Notes: a model not told the origin generated them from the letters alone. Shown: positions 1-9,127, counted from the first letter of the stretch. The stretch: DNA of 64,000 bases from an uncultured Pseudomonadota bacterium (GCA_945952465.1 CAMFIB010000001.1:1550001-1614000), one strand, 5' to 3'. Program-made: numbers and translations.

Positions 1-477
1 GACTGCCTCATTTCCACCGGCTTCCCCTTCCGCAAGGGCGACAACTTCCGCCAGTACCTGTCCATCATGGCCGACCTGATGCCGCGCACCGCCGGCCTGC
101 GCCGCCCCGGCGCCGCCGCGCTCGACCTCGCCTACGTGGCGGCCGGCTTCAGCGACGGCTTCTTCGAAACCGGCCTGTCGCCCTGGGACGCCGCCGCCGG
201 CTCGCTGCTGGTGCAGGAGGCGGGCGGCCTGGTCGGCAACTTCACCGGCGAGGCCGACTTCCTCGACCACAAGGAATGCCTGGCCGCCAACCCGCGCGTC
301 TATGCCCAGCTGGTGTCGCTGCTGTCGCGCTACAGCAAGTTCGCCGGCGCCGGCGAGAAGGCCACCGCCCGCCAGGCCATCCAGACCCTCACGCAGGGCA
401 TCGCCGCCGAAGGACCGGCTGACGCACCGGCCGACGCGCCGAGCCCCGCGCCGGACAACGCACCCGACGCCGCCTGA
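1..477 (+). CDS. suhB: Inositol-1-monophosphatase, C-terminal part
   Basis: This is the 3' part of a gene that begins before the window; 158 codons are visible and frame 1 is open to the TGA at 475-477. The visible protein holds the second half of the inositol monophosphatase fold: GAAALDLAYVAAG, then the WDAAAGSLLVQEAGG block. The Asp of WD is the third metal-ligand Asp of the family. The family hydrolyses myo-inositol-1-phosphate with Mg2+, and bacterial SuhB also takes part in rRNA antitermination. The last 40 or so residues are an Ala/Pro/Asp-rich tail (APADAPSPAPDNAPDAA) beyond the usual family end. Family assignment is firm; use of the symbol suhB is by homology only. Confidence 0.9.
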   Translation, partial: DCLISTGFPFRKGDNFRQYLSIMADLMPRTAGLRRPGAAALDLAYVAAGFSDGFFETGLSPWDAAAGSLLVQEAGGLVGNFTGEADFLDHKECLAANPRVYAQLVSLLSRYSKFAGAGEKATARQAIQTLTQGIAAEGPADAPADAPSPAPDNAPDAA

Positions 478-480
478 CCA

Positions 481-498
481 GCGTGATTTTGCTCACGC
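481..498. promoter_or_regulatory. CRP/FNR-type inverted repeat GTGA-N6-TCAC
   Basis: GCGTGA, six bases, TCACGC: a perfect 6-bp inverted repeat with the GTGA-N6-TCAC core that CRP-family regulators bind. It lies just after suhB and about 135 bases before the lipoprotein gene at 634. Only the sequence match supports it. Two similar sites occur at 10112-10127 and 29837-29850. Confidence 0.35.
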
Positions 499-587
499 AA
501 ACCCCGCAGCTAGGGGCGCGAACCTAGGCGGCATCAGTAGTTACCCCCAAGGGGCCGGGAAGGGTGTGGCGGTACGATTTGGTACCG

Positions 588-611
588 AAAAAAGAACGGG
601 CGTTCTTTTTT
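588..611 (+). terminator. Rho-independent terminator after suhB
   Basis: A perfect 10-bp stem (AAAAAAGAAC / GTTCTTTTTT) closes on a GGGC loop and ends in six T residues. The A-tract on the left arm makes it usable in both directions. It separates suhB from the lipoprotein gene at 634. Confidence 0.7.
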
Positions 612-633
612 GATCCACCCTCTTCCTAGGCCC

Positions 634-1926
634 ATGAACTACCGCATTTTTTCCTGCATTGCACTGGCCGGTTCGGCCCTGCTCAGCGCCTGTGGCGGCG
701 CCGGTGACCCCGCCGGCGTGAGAACCGAAACCAAGGCGCTGCGGGTGGCCGGCGACGACCAGGGCGACAGTGGCGCCTTCGGCTTCAAGTTCACGGTCCA
801 GGACTCCACCAATCCCAAGGGCTACCCGATCTTCACCGAGCTGGTCGCGGCCAGCCTGAACGCGCCGGCCATCTGCAACTACTACAGCGGCGTGAACGGC
901 AGCGTGATGTTCACCACCAACGCCGGCTGCACCAGCCTGGCCATCACCGGCAGCCGCATCAACTTCCAGCCCACGCTGGCCAACAACCTGCGCGAACTGC
1001 CCGTTGTCGGCAGCGTGGTGGGCGGGGTCGCGCCGCCGGGAAGCCCGGCCGACCAGGTGCTGTCGCTGCTGCCGGGCCTGGGCAGCGTGCTGGCCAACAT
1101 CCCGTCGCTGCCTCTGGTCGGCGGGGTGGTGTCGGGCGTTCTGCAGCAGGTGGCCGACCAGATTCCGGGCGCCACCGCCGCCAACACGCCGCTGCTGATC
1201 GACAACCAGTTCAAGGCCATGGCCGCGCAGGGCCTCTCCTCGAGCGACGTGGTTGTCGTCATTGCCGGCAGCAACGACGCCGCCGACGTCGCCACCGCCT
1301 ACCTGCAGGCCGGCACCGACCAGGGCATCGCCTTCACCACGCTGATGGGTTCGATGGGCGTGAGCAACAGCGACCGCCGCGCCGCCGGCAACGACTACAT
1401 GACCAAGCTGGCCGACAAGCTCTACGCCGGCATCCAGACCAACCTGCTCGACAAGGGCGCCACCAAGGTCGCCCTGCTGAACATTCCCAACATCACGCAG
1501 ACGCCCCGGCTGGGCCAGGCCCGCACCACCATCGCCGGCGGCGAGGCCGCCGTGCCCATCTTTGTGGAGTGGGTCGAGACCTACAACAAGCGGCTGGCCG
1601 CCAACATCGGCAGCGAGAAACGCATCGTGGCGGTGGACTACCGCAAGCTCGTCAACGACGCCATCACCGACAAGAACCTGCTGGTGTCCAACGTCGACAC
1701 GCCGGCCTGCCCGTCCAACGGTACCGGCGTGCTCGACCGGCTGCCCACCTACGACCTGAAGTCCTGCACCTCCGGTTCGCTCAGCGCCAACCCGCCGGCC
1801 GGGCAGACCGGCAGCGACTGGTGGGTGCACTATTTCTGGGCCGACAGCGTGCACCCCACCCCCTATCTGCACAACCTGCTGGCGCGCGGCGTGAACCTGG
1901 AACTGGTGCGCGCCGGCATCCTGTGA
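634..1926 (+). CDS. Lipoprotein of the SGNH/GDSL esterase type with altered block I
   Basis: The chosen start is ATG at 634, which gives a lipoprotein signal (MNYRIFSCIALAGSALLSAC) with lipobox LSAC and acylated Cys20; an upstream TTG at 610 would spoil it. The 430-residue mature-type protein keeps SGNH block III as GSND (Asn214) and block V as DSVHPT (Asp404, His407). In block I the expected nucleophile motif GDS reads G40-D41-D42-Q, so the usual Ser position is Asp. A second GDS at 44-46 follows directly and could serve instead. The likely role is an outer-membrane or periplasmic esterase/lipase, or a non-catalytic relative. It is a single gene followed 43 bases later by an OmpW-like porin. 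Confidence 0.65.
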   Translation: MNYRIFSCIALAGSALLSACGGAGDPAGVRTETKALRVAGDDQGDSGAFGFKFTVQDSTNPKGYPIFTELVAASLNAPAICNYYSGVNGSVMFTTNAGCTSLAITGSRINFQPTLANNLRELPVVGSVVGGVAPPGSPADQVLSLLPGLGSVLANIPSLPLVGGVVSGVLQQVADQIPGATAANTPLLIDNQFKAMAAQGLSSSDVVVVIAGSNDAADVATAYLQAGTDQGIAFTTLMGSMGVSNSDRRAAGNDYMTKLADKLYAGIQTNLLDKGATKVALLNIPNITQTPRLGQARTTIAGGEAAVPIFVEWVETYNKRLAANIGSEKRIVAVDYRKLVNDAITDKNLLVSNVDTPACPSNGTGVLDRLPTYDLKSCTSGSLSANPPAGQTGSDWWVHYFWADSVHPTPYLHNLLARGVNLELVRAGIL

Positions 1927-1969
1927 CGCTAAGAACCCAGAACAACGATTCCGACGGAGACGACAACCC

Positions 1970-2647
1970 ATGACGACCCGATTCACGCTTGCCGCCCCGG
2001 CGCTCGCCCTGGCCGCCACCTTTGGCGCCGGCAATGCGCTCGCCCAGTACGAGGGCACGTTCATGATTCGCGGCGGCGCGATGCAGATCAAGCCCAAGGT
2101 GCAGAGCGGAGACCTGTCGGGCCCGGCCCCCACCGGCTCCAAGATCGACAACGGCCCCAGCACCAAGGTGGGCGGCGGCATCACCTTGATGCTGACCGAT
2201 CACATCTCGGTCGATCTGCCCCTGGCCCCCGCCTTCAAGTTCCCCATCACCGGCACGGGCGCCATCCAGGGCGTCGGCAAGCTGGGCGACGTGAAGGCCC
2301 TGCCCGCCACGCAGTTCGTGCAGTACCGCATGTTCTCGCCGGAGTCGGCGTTCCGGCCCTATGTGGGCCTGGGCATCACCTACGCCTATTTCTTCCATCC
2401 GCGCAGCAGCGCACAGCTCACCTCGCTCACCAACCCGGGTGGCCCGACCACCACCTTCAAGGTCAAGTCCAAGTTCGCGCCCACCATCCAGGTCGGCGCC
2501 ACCTACATGATCAGCGACCCGTACTACATCGACGTGTGGTACGGCAAGACCTTCCTGAAGACCGTCACCACGCTGTCCACCGGGCAGACCCAGGACGTCA
2601 CGCTCAACCCCCGGACGCTGCAGATCAGCCTCGGCATGGCGCTCTGA
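1970..2647 (+). CDS. OmpW-family outer-membrane protein
   Basis: The 225-residue protein has a Sec signal peptide cleaved after NALAQ, then a domain of alternating beta strands typical of the eight-stranded OmpW barrel: [10 protein letters not shown] near the N terminus, [18 protein letters not shown], and the [14 protein letters not shown] strand shared by the family. OmpW proteins form narrow hydrophobic channels in the outer membrane. The C terminus is SLGMAL; the usual terminal aromatic residue recognised by the Bam complex is missing, which is a small oddity. The gene ends at a strong terminator (2680-2719), so it forms at most a two-gene unit with the lipoprotein. Confidence 0.85.
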   Translation: MTTRFTLAAPALALAATFGAGNALAQYEGTFMIRGGAMQIKPKVQSGDLSGPAPTGSKIDNGPSTKVGGGITLMLTDHISVDLPLAPAFKFPITGTGAIQGVGKLGDVKALPATQFVQYRMFSPESAFRPYVGLGITYAYFFHPRSSAQLTSLTNPGGPTTTFKVKSKFAPTIQVGATYMISDPYYIDVWYGKTFLKTVTTLSTGQTQDVTLNPRTLQISLGMAL

Positions 2648-2679
2648 CGCCCACCCGGGCCCGCATCTTTCGCAACGCC

Positions 2680-2719
2680 GCAGAGCCGGCCGGGGCATCC
2701 CGGGCCGGCTCTGCTTTTT
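2680..2719 (+). terminator. Rho-independent terminator after the OmpW gene
   Basis: A perfect 12-bp stem (GCAGAGCCGGCC at 2680-2691, GGCCGGCTCTGC at 2703-2714) is followed by TTTTT. Confidence 0.9.
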
Positions 2720-2774
2720 GGGGCGGGGCACCGCGTGGCTACACTGGCGTTTTCCCCGTGCAGCCTCTTTCTCC

Positions 2775-5429
2775 GTGACCGGCCAACCCCCTTCCGTCTC
2801 CGCGCCCGGCGTGCGCTCGCCCGAGGGCCACACGCCGATGATGCAGCAGTACCTCGGCCTCAAGGCCGGGCATCCGGCCACGCTGCTGTTCTACCGGATG
2901 GGCGACTTCTACGAGCTGTTCTGGGAAGACGCCGAGAAGGCCTCGCGGCTGCTCGACATCACGCTCACCCGGCGCGGCCAGTCGGCCGGCGAGCCTGTGA
3001 CGATGTGCGGCGTGCCCTTCCATGCGCTGGAGAGCTACCTCGGCAAGCTCATCCGGCTGGGTGAATCGGTGGCGATCTGCGAGCAGGTCGGCGAGGTGGG
3101 CGGCAAGGGGCCCGTGGAGCGCAAGGTGGTGCGGGTGGTGACGCCCGGCACCGTGACCGACAGCGAATTGCTGGCCGACAAGGCCGAGGCGGTGTTGCTG
3201 GCCGTGCACCAGGGGCCGCGCGCGGCGCGGGCCGACGGCTGCGGCCTGGCCTGGTTCAGCCTGACCCAGGGCGTGGTGCACCTGGCCGAATGCGCGGCCG
3301 ACGACGTGGCGGCGTGGGTGTCCCGCATCGGCCCCAGCGAACTGCTGTACAGCGCGGGCGGCACCGATGCCTTCGAGGCGCTGCTGAAAGGCCTGCGCGG
3401 CGCCACCGGCCCCACCCTCACACCGCGCCCCGCCTGGCAGTTCGACGCCACGCTGGGCCAGCGCAAGCTGACCGAATCGCTGGGCGCGGCCAGCCTGGCC
3501 GGCTGGGGCGCCGACACGCTGGCACAGGCCCACGCCGCAGCCAGCGCGCTGGTGGCCTTTGCCGAGCACACGCAGGGCCGCGCGCTGACGCATGTGGCGG
3601 GCATCCGCGTGGTGCGGCCGAATGAGCTGATCGACCTGCCGCTGACCACCCGGCGCAATCTGGAGCTGGTGCAGACGCTGCGCGGCGAGGCATCGCCGAC
3701 GGTGCTCTCCCTGCTCGACACCTGCATGACCGGCATGGGCAGCCGCGCGCTGCGCCAGTGGCTGCTGAGCCCCAAACGCGAGCGGCTGGAGGCGGTGCAG
3801 CGGCTGGAAGCCATCGACGCGCTGCGCGGCGGCGACGGCCACGGCCCCTGGCGCGCCCTGCGCGAACGGCTCAAGGGCTGCGGTGACGTGGAGCGCATCA
3901 CGGCCCGCGTGGCGCTGCGCCAGGTGCGGCCGCGCGAACTCGTCGCGCTCGGCTTGACGCTACACAAATGTGAGCAACTTATCGAGCATTCACACCGACT
4001 TCCGGCACTTTTGACTCAGATTTCAGCCGATCTGGCACCACCACCCGGCGTGGCGGCGCTGCTGGCCCGCGCGCTGCTGGAAGAACCGGCGGCGCTGGTG
4101 CGCGACGGCGGTGTGATCGCCACCGGCTTCGACGCCGAACTGGACGAGCTGCGTGGCATTGCCGAGAACTGCGACGCCTTTCTGCTGGCGCTGGAAACAC
4201 GCGAGAAGGCGCGCACCGGCATCGCCAACCTGCGGGTGCAGTTCAACCGGGTGCACGGCTTCTTCATCGAAGTCACCACCGGCCAGCTCGACAAGGTGCC
4301 CGACGACTACCGCCGCCGCCAGACGATGAAGAACGCCGAGCGTTTCATCACGCCGGAACTGAAGGCCTTCGAAGACAAGGCGCTGTCGGCGCAAGACCGC
4401 GCGCTGGCGCGGGAAAAGTGGCTGTACGAGCAGTTGCTCGACGCGCTGCAGCCCTTCGTGCCGCCGCTGGCCCGGCTGGCCGCCGCGCTGGCCTCGCTCG
4501 ACGCGCTGGCCGCGCTGGCCGAGCGTTCGCTCACGCTCGATTGGTGCGCGCCGCAGTTCGTGCGCGAGCCCTGCATCGAGATCGAGCGGGGCCGCCACCC
4601 GGTGGTGGAAGCCCGGCTGGCCGAGACCGGCGGCGGCGCGTTCATTGCCAACGACACGCGGCTCGGTCCCCGGCAGCGCATGCAGGTCATCACCGGCCCC
4701 AACATGGGCGGCAAATCGACCTACATGCGGCAGGTGGCACTGATCGTGCTTCTGGCCAGCATGGGCTCTTATGTACCCGCCTCGGCCTGCCGGCTCGGCC
4801 CGGTCGACGCCATCCACACCCGCATCGGCGCCGCCGACGACCTGGCCAACGCGCAGTCGACCTTCATGCTGGAAATGACCGAGGCCGCGCAGATCCTGCA
4901 CGGCGCCACATCGCAGTCGCTCGTGCTGATGGACGAAATCGGCCGCGGCACCTCCACCTTCGACGGCCTGGCGCTGGCCAGCGGCATCGCCGCGCAGTTG
5001 CACGACAAGGCCCAGGCCTTCACGCTGTTCGCCACCCACTATTTCGAGCTGACCGAATTCCCGGCGCGCCACCATGCGGCGGTGAACGTGCACGTGAGCG
5101 CCACCGAAGCGGGGCACGACATCGTGTTCCTGCACGAGATCCAGCCCGGGCCGGCAAACCGCAGCTACGGCATACAGGTGGCGCGGCTGGCCGGCATGCC
5201 GGCGGCGGTGGTCAACCATGCGCGCCACACGCTGGCCGCGCTGGAAGGCCAGCAGGCCGCCGCAAGCGCGCAGGTCGACCTGTTCGCCGCACCGGCCGAC
5301 ACCGCGGCGCCCGAGCCCCACGCCCTAGAATCGGCGCTGGCCCGCATTCAGCCCGACAGCCTGACGCCGCGCGACGCGCTGGACGCGCTGTATGCGCTGA
5401 AGAAAATCGCCGCCCAACACCAGCACTGA
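2775..5429 (+). CDS. mutS: DNA mismatch repair ATPase MutS
   Basis: MutS recognises mispairs and starts methyl-directed repair with MutL. GTG at 2775 is chosen because it gives 884 residues and the family N terminus ending in HTPMMQQYL; an ATG at 2838 would cut into that block. The mismatch-probing Phe-x-Glu motif is F45-Y-E47. The connector and clamp follow, with the clamp signature [12 protein letters not shown] near 495-506. The ATPase has Walker A GPNMGGKS at 641-648 and Walker [17 protein letters not shown] near 715-730. Residues 395-417, a variable stretch, are encoded by a copy of the R1 repeat (3959-4024) with AT-rich codons. The next gene starts 35 bases downstream on the same strand, so co-transcription is likely. 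Confidence 0.98.
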   Translation: MTGQPPSVSAPGVRSPEGHTPMMQQYLGLKAGHPATLLFYRMGDFYELFWEDAEKASRLLDITLTRRGQSAGEPVTMCGVPFHALESYLGKLIRLGESVAICEQVGEVGGKGPVERKVVRVVTPGTVTDSELLADKAEAVLLAVHQGPRAARADGCGLAWFSLTQGVVHLAECAADDVAAWVSRIGPSELLYSAGGTDAFEALLKGLRGATGPTLTPRPAWQFDATLGQRKLTESLGAASLAGWGADTLAQAHAAASALVAFAEHTQGRALTHVAGIRVVRPNELIDLPLTTRRNLELVQTLRGEASPTVLSLLDTCMTGMGSRALRQWLLSPKRERLEAVQRLEAIDALRGGDGHGPWRALRERLKGCGDVERITARVALRQVRPRELVALGLTLHKCEQLIEHSHRLPALLTQISADLAPPPGVAALLARALLEEPAALVRDGGVIATGFDAELDELRGIAENCDAFLLALETREKARTGIANLRVQFNRVHGFFIEVTTGQLDKVPDDYRRRQTMKNAERFITPELKAFEDKALSAQDRALAREKWLYEQLLDALQPFVPPLARLAAALASLDALAALAERSLTLDWCAPQFVREPCIEIERGRHPVVEARLAETGGGAFIANDTRLGPRQRMQVITGPNMGGKSTYMRQVALIVLLASMGSYVPASACRLGPVDAIHTRIGAADDLANAQSTFMLEMTEAAQILHGATSQSLVLMDEIGRGTSTFDGLALASGIAAQLHDKAQAFTLFATHYFELTEFPARHHAAVNVHVSATEAGHDIVFLHEIQPGPANRSYGIQVARLAGMPAAVVNHARHTLAALEGQQAAASAQVDLFAAPADTAAPEPHALESALARIQPDSLTPRDALDALYALKKIAAQHQH
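3959..4024 (+). repeat. R1 repeat copy inside mutS
   Basis: AT-rich island beginning GCTACACAAAT and holding the core ACCGACTTCCGGC, then TTTTGACTCAGATTT. It aligns over its whole length with the intergenic copy at 25393-25459 and is translated in frame as residues 395-417 of MutS. Confidence 0.6.
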
Positions 5430-5464
5430 CCCGCGGCGCCCCGCCGCCCTCACCGCGCCCCACC

Positions 5465-6298
5465 ATGACCTACTGCGTCGCCATCAAACTCAACGCCGGC
5501 CTGGTGTTCCTGTCGGACTCGCGCACCAACGCGGGGCTGGACAACATCAGCACCTTCCGCAAGATGATCGTCTACGAAAAGGCCGACGACCGCTTCATGG
5601 TGCTGCTGTCGGCCGGCAACCTCAGCATCTCGCAATCGGTGCGCGAAATCCTGCAGATCGAGCAGTTGAAGGAGCGCGAGGACGACGGCGAGGAAGCCAT
5701 CACGATCTGGAACGCCAAGAGCATGTTCGACGCCGCCCGCGTGCTCGGGAATGCGGTGCGCCATGTGTACGACCGCGACGCCGCCGCGCTGAGCAACGCC
5801 GGTGTGGAGTTCAATGTGTCGCTGATCTTCGGCGGGCAGATCAAGGGCGAGAAGATGCGGCTCTTCCAGGTGTATTCGGCCGGCAACTTCATCGAAGCCA
5901 CGCCCGAAACGCCGTATTTCCAGGTCGGCGAGTCCAAGTACGGCAAGCCGGTGCTCGACCGCGTCATCACGCCCGACACCCCGCTCGACGAAGCCGCCAA
6001 ATGCGCGCTGGTGTCGATGGACTCCACCATGAAATCCAACCTGTCGGTCGGCCTGCCGCTCGACCTGGTGGTCTACGAAGCCAACAGCTTCGCCACAGAC
6101 CGCATCGCCTGCATCGACCAGGACAACCCCTACTTCCAGATGCTGCACAGCACCTGGGGCCAGAAGCTGCGCGCGGTGTTCGACGAGCTGGAAGACCCGG
6201 TCTGGGACGGCAGCCGCACCGACACCCCGCTCAAGCTCACCGCCTCCCGGCACAAGGCGCTGAAGAAAATTTCAGACCCCGGCGAAAAGCTGATCTGA
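5465..6298 (+). CDS. Anbu-type proteasome-like peptidase
   Basis: The 277-residue protein begins Met-Thr-Tyr-Cys-Val-Ala, so removal of Met exposes Thr1, the Ntn-hydrolase nucleophile. The stretch LVFLSDSRTNAG follows, as in proteasome beta, HslV and Anbu subunits. The long C-terminal part (SVGLPLDLVVYEANSF, then DNPYFQMLHSTWGQ) is what marks Anbu (ancestral beta subunit) rather than HslV. Anbu proteins assemble into helical or ring-like complexes; their substrates are poorly known. In many genomes Anbu lies with alpha-E, transglutaminase-like and ATP-grasp genes. None of those is beside it here: mutS is 35 bases upstream and a LexA-box operon follows. Family call is firm, function is open. 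Confidence 0.88.
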   Translation: MTYCVAIKLNAGLVFLSDSRTNAGLDNISTFRKMIVYEKADDRFMVLLSAGNLSISQSVREILQIEQLKEREDDGEEAITIWNAKSMFDAARVLGNAVRHVYDRDAAALSNAGVEFNVSLIFGGQIKGEKMRLFQVYSAGNFIEATPETPYFQVGESKYGKPVLDRVITPDTPLDEAAKCALVSMDSTMKSNLSVGLPLDLVVYEANSFATDRIACIDQDNPYFQMLHSTWGQKLRAVFDELEDPVWDGSRTDTPLKLTASRHKALKKISDPGEKLI

Positions 6299-6334
6299 GC
6301 GGTGGGGCGCGCCACGCGCCGTTACACAAAACCG

Positions 6335-6364
6335 CTGGCGACCGTTGCGCATTAACTGTATATT
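6335..6364 (+). promoter_or_regulatory. Possible sigma-70 promoter of the radical SAM-UdgX operon
   Basis: A TATATT hexamer at 6359-6364 resembles a -10 box; a weak -35 (CTGGCG, 6335-6340) lies 18 bases upstream. Transcription would start near 6371, the first base of the GTG start codon, giving a leaderless mRNA. The -10 sits inside the LexA box, as expected for LexA repression. Inferred from position only. Confidence 0.4.
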
Positions 6365-6371
6365 TGTACAG
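6356..6371. promoter_or_regulatory. LexA (SOS) box
   Basis: CTGTATATTTGTACAG is an exact match to the CTG-T-N8-ACAG consensus bound by LexA in beta- and gammaproteobacteria. Its last G is the first base of the GTG start codon of the radical SAM gene. No other copy of this 16-base pattern was noticed in the window. Confidence 0.8.
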
Positions 6372-7633
6372 TGAATGTTCAGCGCAAACTCGCCATCCTC
6401 GCCGACGCCGCCAAGTACGACGCCTCCTGCGCGTCCAGCGGCACCACGCAGCGCGACTCGCTCGGCGGCAGCGGCATCGGCTCGACCGAAGGCTCGGGCA
6501 TCTGCCACAGCTATGCGCCCGACGGCCGCTGCATCTCGCTGCTGAAAATCCTGCTGACCAACTTCTGCCAGTACGACTGTCTGTACTGCGTCAACCGCGC
6601 CAGCAGCAACGTGCCGCGCGCCCGCTTCACGGTGGAAGAAGTGGTCAACCTCACGCTCGATTTCTACCGGCGCAACTGCATCGAGGGGTTGTTCCTCTCC
6701 AGCGGCATTGTCAAAAGCCCCGACCACACGATGGAGCTGGTGGTCGAGGTGGCGCGCCGGCTGCGCGAGGTGCATGACTTCCGCGGCTACATCCACCTCA
6801 AGACCATCCCCGACGCATCACCCGAATTGCTGGCCCAGGCCGGCCGCTACGCCGACCGGCTCAGCATCAACATCGAGCTGCCCACGCTGCAGGCACTCGA
6901 CGAATTGGCGCCTGAAAAAGACGGCGCGGCCATCCGCCGCTCGATGGCACGGCTGAAGACGCACATCGACGACGCCAAAGGCGAGGCGCACGACGCTGCC
7001 GCCAAGCCCGTCACCTCGCTGCCGCAAGCCGGCCCCAAACGCGCCCGTCCGCCCCGCTTCGCGCCGGCCGGCCCGAGCACGCAGATGATCGTCGGCGCCG
7101 ACGCGAGCGACGACCACACCATCCTCGGCACCAGCGCCCGGCTGTACGGCAGCTACGGCCTGCGCCGGGTGTATTACTCGGCCTTCAGCCCCATTCCGGA
7201 TTCGGCCGCAGCGCTGCCCCTCAAGGCCCCGCCGCTGATGCGCGAGCACAGGCTGTACCAGGCCGACTGGCTCATCCGTTTCTACGGCTACGAGGCCGAC
7301 GAGATCGTGCCGCCTGAGCACAGCGGCATGCTGGCGCTCGACGTCGATCCCAAGCTGGCCTGGGCGCTGGCCCACCGCGAACGTTTTCCGGTCGACCTCA
7401 ACACCGCGCCGCGCGCGCTGCTGCTGCGGGTGCCGGGGCTGGGCACCACGGCAGTCGACCGGCTGCTGCGGTCGCGCGCGGTGCGCCGCATCCGCGGGGA
7501 AGATGTGAAGCGGCTGCGGGTGCCGCTGGCCAAGGTCATGCCCTTCGTGGTGGCCGACGGGCACCGGCCGCCACAGCAACCACGGGCGCTGGCGCCGCTG
7601 CGGCATCTGGCGGTGCAGGAGACGCTGTTTTGA
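6371..7633 (+). CDS. Putative DNA modification/repair radical SAM protein
   Basis: The 420-residue protein carries the radical SAM cluster motif C66-x3-C70-x2-C73 (CQYDCLYC) and the family N terminus KLAILADAAKYDASCASSG. It belongs to the radical SAM family that is regularly linked to a uracil-DNA-glycosylase-like gene, as here. The C-terminal region has helix-hairpin-helix-like sequence (NTAPRALLLRVPGLG), suggesting DNA contact. GTG at 6371 is the only start that preserves the family N terminus, and there is no Shine-Dalgarno sequence before it. The LexA box abuts it. The stop overlaps the next start by four bases (TTGA), so the two are translationally coupled. The chemical reaction is not known to me. 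Confidence 0.88.
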   Translation: MNVQRKLAILADAAKYDASCASSGTTQRDSLGGSGIGSTEGSGICHSYAPDGRCISLLKILLTNFCQYDCLYCVNRASSNVPRARFTVEEVVNLTLDFYRRNCIEGLFLSSGIVKSPDHTMELVVEVARRLREVHDFRGYIHLKTIPDASPELLAQAGRYADRLSINIELPTLQALDELAPEKDGAAIRRSMARLKTHIDDAKGEAHDAAAKPVTSLPQAGPKRARPPRFAPAGPSTQMIVGADASDDHTILGTSARLYGSYGLRRVYYSAFSPIPDSAAALPLKAPPLMREHRLYQADWLIRFYGYEADEIVPPEHSGMLALDVDPKLAWALAHRERFPVDLNTAPRALLLRVPGLGTTAVDRLLRSRAVRRIRGEDVKRLRVPLAKVMPFVVADGHRPPQQPRALAPLRHLAVQETLF

Positions 7634-9120
7634 GCGCGTCGCTGGCGCGGCGGGAGCCGGTCAGCGTGGTGCTGGCCGACGAAACCGACTTTGCGGGTTT
7701 CCGCCGCGCCGCCCGCGCGCTGGCCGCGCAGGGCGTGCCGCCTGAAGCGGTGATGTGGTTCACCGCCACCGACGCATGCAATGCGCTGTTCGCCACGCAG
7801 GCCTCCGTGTTCGCTGAGCCGGGCAAGACCGCCGCCGTCGCCGTGCCCGCCACTTTCGTCGCCCTGTGCGAAACCGTGGTGCAGCACGACGACCCGCAAC
7901 GCTTCGCGCTGCTGTACCGGCTGCTGTGGCGGCTGCAGCATGAGCCGTCGCTGCGCCACGACCCGCTCGACGCCGACGTGCTGCTGGCCCGCCAGATGGC
8001 CCGCGCGGTGCGGCGCGACCAGCACAAGACCACCGCCTTCGTGCGTTTCCGCCCGCTGAACGACGGCAGCGCCGGGCCGCTGCATGTGGCCTGGTTCGAA
8101 CCTTCGCACCACACGGTGGAGGCGGTCGCGCCCTTTTTCATGCGGCGCTTCGCCAACATCCGCTGGGCCATCCTCACGCCGCGCCGCAGCGTGCGTTGGG
8201 AGCCGGCCTCGGCGGCGCTGCCCGAAGGCCGGCTGGTGTTCGGCCCCGGCGCGCGCAAGGAAGACACGCCGTTGGCCGATGCCGGTGAGGCCCTCTGGCT
8301 CACCTACTACGCGAACATCTTCAACCCCGCGCGGCTCAAGCTGCGCATGATGGAAAAGGAGATGCCGCGCAAATACTGGCGCAACCTGCCCGAGGCCGAA
8401 CTGATCGCGCCGCTGGCGGCGGCCGCCACCGAACGCAGCGGCCGCATGGTGGCTGAAGCGCCGACCACGCCACGCCGCAAGGTCGTCACCCTCGCCCGCG
8501 CCCCAACGCCCAACGGGCCGGCGCAGACGCTGGAAGCGCTCAACGCCATGGCGCAACGCTGCCGCGAATGCCCGATCGGCGAGCACGCCACGCAGGCGGT
8601 GGTGGGCCAAGGGCCGCGCGAGCCGCTGCTGATGTTCGTCGGCGAACAACCGGGCGACCAGGAAGACCTGCGCGGCCAGCCTTTCGTCGGCCCCGCCGGC
8701 CAGTTGTTCGACCGCGCGCTGGCTGAACTGGGCGTGGCCCGCGACACGGTGTACGTGGCCAACGCGGTCAAGCACTTCAAATACGAGATGCGAGGCAAAC
8801 GCCGCATCCACAAGACCCCCGCCCAGCGCGAAGCCGCCGCCTGCGCCCACTGGCTGGAAGACGAGATCCGGCTCGTCAATCCCGCCGCATTGGTGGCGCT
8901 GGGCGCCACCGCCGCCCGCTCGCTGATGGGCGAGGCGGTGGCCGTGACCCGCGAGCGCGGCCAGTGGCAGCGGCGGGCCGACGGCCGGCCGGTGCTGGTC
9001 ACGCTGCACCCGTCGGCCCTGCTGCGCGCTGACCCTGCCGGTCATCAGCAGGCCTGGGCCGATTGGCTGGCCGATCTGCGCTGCGCGCTCGACCCGCCGA
9101 AGCTGTTGGTCCGCTCCTAA
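7630..9120 (+). CDS. DUF4130 domain fused to UdgX-type uracil-DNA glycosylase
   Basis: This 496-residue protein joins two parts. Residues about 1-275 form the DUF4130 region. Residues about 300-496 form a family-4-like uracil-DNA glycosylase with iron-sulfur Cys residues (C311-x2-C314 among them), motif A GEQPGDQEDL near 338 and HPSALLR near 460. The loop KRRIH (390-394) is the hallmark of UdgX, where the His (here His394) bonds covalently to the abasic site left after uracil removal and traps the enzyme on DNA. The start is TTG at 7630, overlapping the radical SAM stop. The role inferred is SOS-induced handling of uracil or a modified base with its partner. Confidence 0.9.
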   Translation: MSASLARREPVSVVLADETDFAGFRRAARALAAQGVPPEAVMWFTATDACNALFATQASVFAEPGKTAAVAVPATFVALCETVVQHDDPQRFALLYRLLWRLQHEPSLRHDPLDADVLLARQMARAVRRDQHKTTAFVRFRPLNDGSAGPLHVAWFEPSHHTVEAVAPFFMRRFANIRWAILTPRRSVRWEPASAALPEGRLVFGPGARKEDTPLADAGEALWLTYYANIFNPARLKLRMMEKEMPRKYWRNLPEAELIAPLAAAATERSGRMVAEAPTTPRRKVVTLARAPTPNGPAQTLEALNAMAQRCRECPIGEHATQAVVGQGPREPLLMFVGEQPGDQEDLRGQPFVGPAGQLFDRALAELGVARDTVYVANAVKHFKYEMRGKRRIHKTPAQREAAACAHWLEDEIRLVNPAALVALGATAARSLMGEAVAVTRERGQWQRRADGRPVLVTLHPSALLRADPAGHQQAWADWLADLRCALDPPKLLVRS

Positions 9121-9127
9121 AAACGAA

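Noticed and set aside
541-2184. Long antisense open frame opposite the lipoprotein and OmpW genes, and many like it elsewhere
   Set aside because: High GC content leaves few stop codons on the complementary strand. The encoded sequence is His/Gly/Arg-rich with no family features, while the plus-strand genes have clear motifs.
3340-3356. CTGTACAG in mutS as a LexA site
   Set aside because: The two half-sites are adjacent with no 8-base spacer, and it lies inside a coding region.
4418-5464. Open upstream extension of the Anbu frame through the end of mutS
   Set aside because: It is Arg/His/Gly-rich out-of-frame mutS sequence. Anbu needs Thr directly after the Met at 5465.
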